DNA of 64,000 bases, from NCBI GenBank assembly GCA_032717465.1, contig CM064666.1, positions 17,523,019-17,587,018 on the forward strand. Reading direction: 5' to 3'. Positions 57,413-64,000 of this stretch are shown here, one piece after another. The notes beneath the pieces were generated by a model, which searched no databases, was not told where the DNA came from, and worked only from the letters and a program-made list of their open reading frames with translations. Both the position numbers and the translations under genes were made by a program. Origin of the DNA: Coenobita brevimanus (lineage: Eukaryota; Arthropoda; Malacostraca; Decapoda; Coenobitidae). How positions within the stretch are numbered: the stretch's first letter is position 1; the number at the start of each line of letters is the position of its first letter.

Positions 57413-58211
57413 TACACTCAATCCTCGTAAATCGCGTGTTCATAAATCACGGCTAGGTGGCCGTCAGACTGAAGGCAACCTTAAATCACTGTTAAGTCAC
57501 AAAAATTGCGGATCTAGGCACCCAGTGGGCCTTTTCCGAGGAGAACCGTAAACTGCGGCATTCAGACTGAAAATCGTGACCCAACAACCAATCACCATGC
57601 GTCCCTGGTGGCATATGTGCATACTAATGCCGCCATGTTGTTGTTGTTCTTGTCCCGCCAGTCCGCACACTACAGACCGTCGCCATGGAGTACGAGAGTT
57701 ACCTGCCTTTTTTGTGCAACTTCCCCCCGCCTCCTACCCGCCATGGCCCCTCCCGACCCCCTGATGAAGCACTCTAAGCAGTAAGGCGTCAAGAAGCTGC
57801 CGCAGTTGTTGTACTGTCAACGTTTGGAGCTCATGCATCGTGTTGAAAGGGGAGAGAAGTTTTCAAAGCTGGTGAAAGAGTTTGGGAAGAACAAGTGCTG
57901 AGAGGTTCTAAGTTCTTCCCAACACCACCCCACTCCATTCACTTAAGCAATTTCGTTATAGGATGAAGGTGAAATCCCTTAACATGGTTTATTTCTATTT
58001 AATACATGCACTGAATATTTCTAAATTTGTATGTTTGTGTTTGATGGTGCCTAGATAGGTGTGGGTAGGGTGCTGTGGGGGGTGGTTGGCCAAAGTCCAG
58101 ACCCAAATTAATTTTTCACATAAGTTATTATTCATAAATCACGGAATTCGTCAATCACGGCAGTGGTCCAGACCCAAATTGCCGTGATTTACGAGGATTG
58201 AGCGTACTGTA
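57413..58211 (+). mobile_element. pogo/Tigger-derived non-autonomous element
   Basis: The inverted ends 'cactcaatcctcgtaaatcg' (left, near 57,415) and 'gtgatttacgaggattgagc' (right, 58,184-58,203) share CTCAATCCTCGTAAATC. The right end is preceded on its own strand by TA-CAGTACG, the usual CAGT start and TA target of pogo elements. Internal 'aaatcacgg' copies repeat the subterminal motif. Confidence 0.7.
57800..57900 (+). pseudogene. Tigger-type transposase HTH remnant
   Basis: The frame contains LELMHRVERGEKFSKLVKEF followed by GKNK, equivalent to the CENP-B/pogo N-terminal helix-turn-helix ('l.li..ve.G.k...l...fgi..sTv'). The rest of the transposase is gone, so the element depends on a relative elsewhere. 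Confidence 0.65.
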
Positions 58212-58374
58212 TTTTTTTACCTTACAAAAAGTGTCTCATACCGAAAGAGTTAATGAAGGTCGTACCTAACCTCTCCAGTTCGTAATCTCTTCCAAGCTGA
58301 GTAAGATAATCCGGAAATAGTCAGAACAAACTACAGGATAGTCAACAGATTGTGTTCTGCCACTCTGGGTGTTG

Positions 58375-58605
58375 CAAGAACAGATTTTTTTTTTTCTTTT
58401 AAGCAAGCAAGAAGGAACCACAGGCCAGAAACCAGCTGGATTGTTCCCTCCGAGGAAAAAGCAAAAACAAGTAAACAGAGAGCCAAATTCAAGATCCATT
58501 CATTTCGAGATGCCTGGACACATTGTGTTTGAGAGTCTCAAGGTCATAGGCAGTAGGAAATAAAGCAGAGAAAGACAGTTTCAGAGTTAACTGTGCAGTA
58601 GTGTA
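58375..58605 (-). mobile_element. LINE D 3' fragment, poly(A)
   Basis: Antisense block 'gcaagaaggaaccacaggcc', 'gccaaattcaagatcc', 'catttcgagatgcctggac', with a T-run at 58,385-58,394. Confidence 0.85.
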
Positions 58606-58639
58606 AGGAACGCAGGATTTATATTGCTTCATGAAATTA

Positions 58640-58905
58640 TTAATCAACCACTGAGATGATCTGGGTATATGGAAAGGATGAAGGATGACAACTGGGTGCA
58701 GAATGTGAGAAGTGTGAATGCCGAGGGTAGGTTATGAGAGACAGACCAAAAAAGGACCTGGGAGGATGTCATAGAGAATGACCTCAAGGATAAGCCACTG
58801 AATAAGGATGCTGTCAGAAAATGAGCAGCATGGACAGCTGCCATTAGGTAACCAAGGCCGACGCATGCAAGTATGTTGGAGCCTTTACAAATTATAGAAC
58901 ATACG
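58640..58905 (+). mobile_element. LINE C-terminal/3' fragment (family B)
   Basis: Broken frame with LRWSGYMERMKDDNWVQNVR, RTWEDVIENDLKDKPLN and AAWTAAIR, then 'gttggagcctttac'. The best coding example of family B here. Confidence 0.75.
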
Positions 58906-58931
58906 ATTAATGGATGTGCAGAATGCAGACA

Positions 58932-59966
58932 TTAACCCTTTAACCGCGGGTGTCATTCCAGAATGACGTTGCAAAAACTGGACCAAACCGCGGGTGTCAT
59001 TCTCGAATGTTTGTGAATATTTTGAATACCCCGCGTTTTTTCCGTGCGCCAATTGTTTCAAGGGAGAGTAGCTATTAAGTTCTTTCACTCCAGCCGACCC
59101 CCACCTCCCTCTTCCCCCCCCTGGGGCCCCACCTCCCACCCCCTGGGCCCCCCACCCCACCCCTGACCAAGCGCGCATCAGTATCTGTCCAGCTGTGTGA
59201 GTGACAACACATGTTGATGTGGCAGTGAAGTGCAGGCAATTACAGTGCCTTTTACCTGTCTCAGTGAACACAGAGTGGGTGTTTATCGTATGTGCAGTGT
59301 TCATATATGTTTATAGTATTATTATCAGAATGTGATTGGCATTTGGTAATGGTGTGTGAGCGAAAAATAGTGATTACAACACCGCTGATGTGGCAGTGAA
59401 GTGCAGGCAATTACAGTGCCTTTTACCTGCCTCAGTGAACACAGAGTGGGTGTTTATCGTATGTGCAGTGTTCATATATGTTTATAGTATTATTATCAGA
59501 ATGTGATTGGCATTTGGTAATGGTGTGTGAGCGAAAAATAGTGATTACAACACCGCTGATGTGGCAGTGAAGTGCAGGTAATTACAGTGCCTTTTACCTG
59601 CCTCAGTGAACACAGAGTGGGTGTTTATCGTATGTGCAGTGTTCATATATGTTTATAGTATTATTATCAGAATGAGGTTGGCATTTGGTAATGGTGTATG
59701 AGCGAAGGTAATGATGTGTGAGCGAAAAATAGTGATTTTACACCCCTCACTTCTAACGGCACTGCCCGTCCTGTGAAAGTCAACGAAGTCATGAAACCTA
59801 CATCAATGGAAAGCTGAAGGTTAGTACTTTCTAATGGTACCTTATTTTTTTCTCTAGCTTTATTCTTTGCAGAGTTATTAAGGTTAAAAGGTTTGTTTAC
59901 ATTTGGCTGAAACCCCCGCGGGAGAGGACAGTCAGACCAAAACAATACCCGCGGTTAAAGGGTTAA
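58932..59966. mobile_element. piggyBac-like non-autonomous element with TTAA ends
   Basis: Bounded by TTAA at 58,932-58,935 and 59,963-59,966. The terminal 16 bp CCCTTTAACCGCGGGT (58,936-58,951) is perfectly repeated in inverse at 59,947-59,962. TTAA target duplication with CCC...GGG ends is the hallmark of piggyBac-type transposons. The element is 1,027 bp, has no transposase and contains 171-bp direct repeats. The CGCGGGTGTCATTC word is repeated subterminally near 58,990. Confidence 0.85.
59215..59740. repeat. 171-bp direct repeats within the TTAA element
   Basis: Units start at 59,215, 59,386 and 59,557 ('tgatgtggcagtgaagtgca'), period 171, nearly identical; the third is slightly altered at its end. 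Confidence 0.9.
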
Positions 59967-60499
59967 AAAGCATAAAAAAGGATTGAGAGAAGTAGAAAAT
60001 GATGGTATTGCAGACTATACCATTTCCCCGACACACTACTCTGTATGGTATAAGAGACATGCTAAGGCTGAAGGGCATACATAAGGGCACCTGCATTCAC
60101 TCTTCCCTAGCCACCTTCAAGGACAATGGCTGTTATAACAAAAGCAATTTACCTCTGCGACAATCAGCCGTCAGTTCCCAGCCGAAGAACCAGATCGGGT
60201 GAGAACACAATACAGTAATGTAGCCACTATTGAAGATTCACAAGATTCTCAATACACACAAACCACTGAGCCCCACACCAGACGGCCGACTGGTGATAGC
60301 CTGATACCTCAGTTTGTCCGCGCTGCAGTCAGCCTCCAGTCCTCAGCCTGCAACAATAACAAACACTTAATAATCCCTTATTATACAAGTACTGAATATT
60401 TTAACTGCCACAATGTTCAAAACATACTTCCAAAGGTTATAGGTAATGCCAGATGATGTACTGTAATTAGAGTATGGGCAATCCCTCCCAGTGAACGGG
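59967..60499. other. No gene seen
   Basis: No recognised element; possible 3' flank of the candidate exon at 60,500. Confidence 0.4.
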
Positions 60500-60690
60500 T
60501 CAAAATCTGGACGGCATGAACATACAGTCAGCAGCATAAGTCCTGTCACCTCTCGTGCTTTTCTCCCCATGAACTTTCAAAATCAATGAGATGAATCTAT
60601 ACAAACCAACACTGATGACTTCATCTGGCATCAGATCTGTGCCAAAAACATCATTTGCTGCTGCAGGTCCACGACACTGATTTTCTAAGT
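60500..60690 (-). CDS. Candidate terminal exon, unknown gene
   Basis: On the minus strand a strong acceptor ('ccttcctctctctccacag') ends at 60,691. A 62-codon frame (LENQCRGPAAANDVFGTDLM, DEVISVGLYRFISLILKV) runs to TGA at 60,502-60,500. Peptide composition is protein-like. No family is recognised. It could be the last exon of a host gene extending to the right. Confidence 0.35.
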
Positions 60691-61077
60691 CTGTGGAGAG
60701 AGAGGAAGGAGATGACAGGACTTTTGATGTTGACTGTACAGGACCAATTTCACTATGTAACAAACTTAAACCAATTTTTTATTTTTATTTTTATGCTACT
60801 TCTTATCAATGTTAATGCATAGATTCCAAATATGCTATTTGTTGTTGTGTAAAGCTAGAGTTACAGGAATCATGCAACAACTTATGTATCGTACAAGGAC
60901 AGGAACTGCAACTTGTTACCATTTTGAGAATAATGAGAATGTCAAAGAATTTATATCCTTCCAGGTGTATATTATAAATATAACTAAAAAATGAGCAAAC
61001 AGTAACATCACACAGAATGCAAGGCACAAATGTAGTATCCAGAAATGCACTTTTGATCTTGACTTTCTTCTGTAGCT
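60691..61077. other. No gene seen
   Basis: AT-rich flank between the candidate exon and LINE D. Confidence 0.4.
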
Positions 61078-63982
61078 GTGATGACAATCATGCAACAATC
61101 CCCAACCTCACTTCTTCTTCATTTCTGCAATATTTGTGGCCTTTCCTCTAACTTTCTTTCTGTTGAGCACCACCTCTCCTCCTTTAAACCTCACCTTCCC
61201 TTCTTAACTGAGACTCAGCTGTCTGAGGCAACTGACAGCAAAACCTTTTCTGTATCCTCCTACTTTCTCTACACTCATTTCAGAGTCAAAGGTGACTGTT
61301 GTGTATATGTACGTAACAACTTCTTATCTTGTTCTCATGTTCCTGAACTTGATTCTTCTGAATTCTCAACTCTCTGGCTTTGGCTTTCCTGTCATTCTCT
61401 GACTAAATATATCTGTGCTGTTTACTTATCCCTTAATTCTACTAAGAAAAATTCCTCGACTATCTTACTTCTACAATGGAACACATCCGATCCATTTCCC
61501 CTTGCTGTGAAATCTCCATTCTATGAGATTTCAATGTTCACCACCACCTTTGGCTATCCTCTCCTTTCATTGATCCACCTGGTGAACAAGCCTACATCTT
61601 TTCTATCCTTAATGACCTAGATCAGCTTGTACAGCACCCTACCCGTATCCCTGACCGCCTTGGACAGAGTTCCATCATACTTGACCTCTTCCTTACAACT
61701 AATCCTTCTGCTTACACTGTTAATCTTTCCTCTCCGCTGGGCTCCTCCGACCACAACCTCATCACCTTAACCTGTCCTATCGCTCCAGTACGGCCTGTGG
61801 ACCCTCCAAAGAAACACTGGTTGTGGCACTTTGGAGCTACTGATTGGCAGGCCCTCAGGCAATACTAATTTGATTTTCCCTGGAATACTTATTGCTACCA
61901 TGGCCGGGAGCCATCTGAGTGCACCTCGCACATTACAAAGGGTTATTCTCTCAGTCATGGAAGCATACATTCCTTTCTCATATCCTTTGACTAATGCAAG
62001 AATGCACTGGTTTAATCATGCTTGTTCTAATGCTGTCCACAACAAGGAAAGGGCCTATAAATGGCACCAGAGCCAACCCACCCCTGATTCACATCTGTTT
62101 TATGTTTCTGCCCGGAATCATGCTAAGTCTGTTCTTCTCTCTGCTAAAAATAATTCATCCGAACTAAATGCTCTCAACTCTCCAACTCGCATTCTTCCTG
62201 CTCCTTCTGGCACCTTGCCAAAAACCTTTCTAACAACTTTACCTCATCATCCTTCCCTCCTCTTTTCTACTCCGATGGTTCTGTAGCTATTTCTTCTACT
62301 GATAAAGCAGATCTCTTCGCTCAGACTTTCTCCTCCAATTCCATCTTGGACGATTCCGGTGTTATTCCTCCATCACATCCCCCCTCTGACTTCCTCATGG
62401 TTGACATTAAAATTTCTTCAGCTGATGTATTTTCTGCCATCACTGGCCTTAATATTAACATGGCATATGGGCCTGATCAGTTCCCTCCTGTTGTTCTCAA
62501 GAACTGTGCTTCTGTGCTTACACCCTGCCTAGGTAAACTCTTTCGCCTTTGTCTGTCAACTTGTGTCTTTCCTTCTTGCTAGACGTTTGGTCTCATTCAG
62601 CCAGTCCCAGAGAAGGGTGACCACTCCCAATCCTTTAACTATCGCCCAATTGCTTTAACATCCTGTGTCTCAAAGTTTCGAGTCTATTCTTAACAGAATA
62701 ATTTTAAAGCATCCTTCCTATCACAACCTTCTTTCTGATCATCAGTATGGGTTCCATCAGGGACGCTCCACTGGCGATCTTCTCACCTGTCTTTCAGACA
62801 CTGGTCATCTTCTTTTCGGGATTTTAGTGAAAGCTTTGTCATTGCACTTGACATCTCAAAGGCTTTCGATCGAGTCTGGCATAAATCTTAATTTCCAAAC
62901 TGCCCTCTTACAGTTTCTATCCTTCTATCCGTGCCTTCAACTCTAGCTTCCTTTCTGGTCGTTCTATAGCCGCTGTTGTAGACAGCCATCGTTCTTCTCC
63001 TAAATCTGTCAACAGTGGTGTTCCTCAGGGCTCTGTCCTATCACCAACTCTTCCTTTTATTCAACAATGACCTTCTAAGCTGTACCTCTAACCCGATCCA
63101 CTCATACACTGATGATTCCACCCTTCACCTTCCCATTCGGTTCCCGCCACGTCCATCTCAGCAGCTACTTCAATAAACAAGGGACGACGCTAAGGCACAC
63201 CTAATGTCTGACTTGGGTCGTATCTCCAACTAGGGTAAAAATAATCTTGTTGTTTTTAATGCATCAAAGACTCAGTTCTGACACTTATCAACCCGACAAA
63301 ATCTTCCACAGAAGTATCCATCAATGTTTAATAATATCCAGCTCAATCCTGCATCACCCTTGAACATGCTTGGGTTTCATTCTCCCAGGACTTAAGATCA
63401 TATTACATTTCTTGTTAAATCTGCTTCCAAGAGAATCGGTGGGCTAAGCTGACTCCGTACCTTCTTTACCCCTGCACAGTTGTTGACTTTATACATGGAT
63501 TTTATTTGCCTCTTTGCAAAGTACAACTCTCATGTGTAGGGAGGCTCCCCACATTTCCTGTATATCACAACTAGGTAAATACAACTAGGTAAAAACATAC
63601 AGCTCTTCTCAATAGGGTAGAGTCAAAGGCTTTTCGTCTCATTAACTCACCTCCTCTTACTGGCTTCCTTCAACCTCTGTCTCTTTGCTGCACTGCTGCA
63701 TCATTATCTCTTTTCTATCACTACTTCAATGGCCACTGCTCCTCTGAACTGTCAGCTTGCATCCCTCCACCTCTCCAACGGGTGTATAGCACACGTCTAG
63801 CAACAAACTCTCATCCCTTTTCTGTCCAACTCTCTAATTCAAGAGTTAACTGTTACACCCAGTCCTTCATTTATGCAATAGGCCAACTCTGGAACTGTCT
63901 CCCTTGGTCTGTATTTCCTACTTCCTATGATCTGCCTTTCAAACGCAGTGTGTCTAGGCATCTCGAAATTAATGGATCTTGA
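61078..63982 (+). pseudogene. LINE D endonuclease/reverse transcriptase ORF (decayed)
   Basis: Blocks in order. 61,078-61,500 endonuclease: LLLHFCNICGLSSNFLSVEH, LTETQLSEATDSK, CVYVRNN. About 61,540-61,760: remains of the second half ending in a GSSDHN-type motif. 62,346-62,946 RT: AYGPDQFPPVVLKNCASVLT, QPVPEKGD, NYRPIALTSC, LSDHQYGFHQGRSTGDLL, and (after shifts) SGVPQGSVLSP near 63,010 and YTDDSTLHLP near 63,105, where Thr replaces the usual Ala in the catalytic YADD-type box. 63,782-63,982 C-terminus: STRLATNSHPFSVQLSNSRV, IGQLWNCLPWSVFPTSYD, KRSVSRHLEINGS. Stops and shifts occur near 61,500, 61,867, 62,285, 62,581 and 62,830. Jockey/CR1 group by motif style. Confidence 0.82.
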
Positions 63983-64000
63983 ATTTGGCTCTCTTTTGTA
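61078..64000 (+). mobile_element. LINE D, long jockey-like copy, runs off window
   Basis: Sense-strand LINE from the endonuclease N-terminus to the C-terminus and start of the 3' UTR ('ggatcttgaatttggctctc'). The missing tail can be inferred from the short copies, which end in poly(A). Substitutions and indels break the ORF many times. A 'caactaggtaaatacaacta' duplication interrupts it near 63,570. Confidence 0.85.

Overview
The window is eukaryotic and reads as intergenic and intronic DNA from an arthropod, most probably a decapod crustacean such as a crab. The reasons are its microsatellite density (long AC, GATA, GACA, TTCC and GAT arrays), abundant RTE-type and jockey-like LINEs with GATA or poly(A) tails, a C2H2 zinc-finger gene with an intron inside a finger, and a sigma-like glutathione S-transferase exon. 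There is no operon-like packing, and no rRNA gene or CRISPR array. The species call is an inference; no marker gene settles it.

Host genes are sparse. Two are well supported: the last exon of a GST gene (2,787-2,978, +) and two adjoining exons of a C2H2 zinc-finger gene (47,691 to 46,712, -), where five fingers can be read and one is split by the intron. Five further candidate exons have plausible splice signals but no recognised family (7,597; 15,295; 17,992; 55,549; 60,690).

Nearly everything else is mobile or tandemly repeated. (A) RTE-like LINEs with (GATA)n tails: an almost complete copy on the minus strand at 8.2-11.7 kb (two frameshifts), long damaged copies at 39.6-40.7, 48.3-50.5 and 51.7-55.0 kb, and many 3' scraps. 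Two short elements join the RTE 5' UTR directly to the RTE 3' terminus at the same junction. (B) A LINE C-terminal/3' family at 13.1, 32.8, 46.3 and 58.7 kb. (C) A short family with a 3' hairpin and a GAT-repeat tail (5.1, 6.6, 7.5, 11.8, 17.1 kb). (D) A jockey-like LINE with a poly(A) tail: a long decayed copy runs off the right end (61.1-64.0 kb) and six short 3' copies are scattered. (E) A CR1-like LINE remnant (14.4-15.2 kb). (F) A LINE with a gag-like triple zinc-knuckle ORF1 and an endonuclease (19.0-22.4 kb), carrying a nested D insertion.

DNA transposons include a Tc1/mariner relic inserted at a TA inside an RTE (38.8-39.6 kb), a pogo/Tigger-derived element with a transposase HTH remnant (57.4-58.2 kb), a 1,027-bp piggyBac-like non-autonomous element bounded by TTAA and holding 171-bp direct repeats (58.9-60.0 kb), and a ~216-bp MITE family with at least six copies. 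A tRNA-derived SINE head lies at 1.5 kb.

Layout: 0-5 kb GC-rich repeat, SINE, GST exon; 5-18 kb LINE pieces and minisatellites; 18-23 kb LINE F; 23.8-30.8 kb a microsatellite-rich block with a 100-N assembly gap; 32-36 kb LINE-derived minisatellite and RTE tail repeats; 36.6-40.7 kb a second GC-rich repeat fused to the Tc1 relic and an RTE; 41-46 kb AT-rich degenerate repeats; 46.7-47.7 kb zinc-finger exons; 48-55 kb two long RTE copies; 55-64 kb DNA transposons and LINE D. No cooperating host gene system is visible. The interest lies in how elements shed, duplicate and structure their ends.
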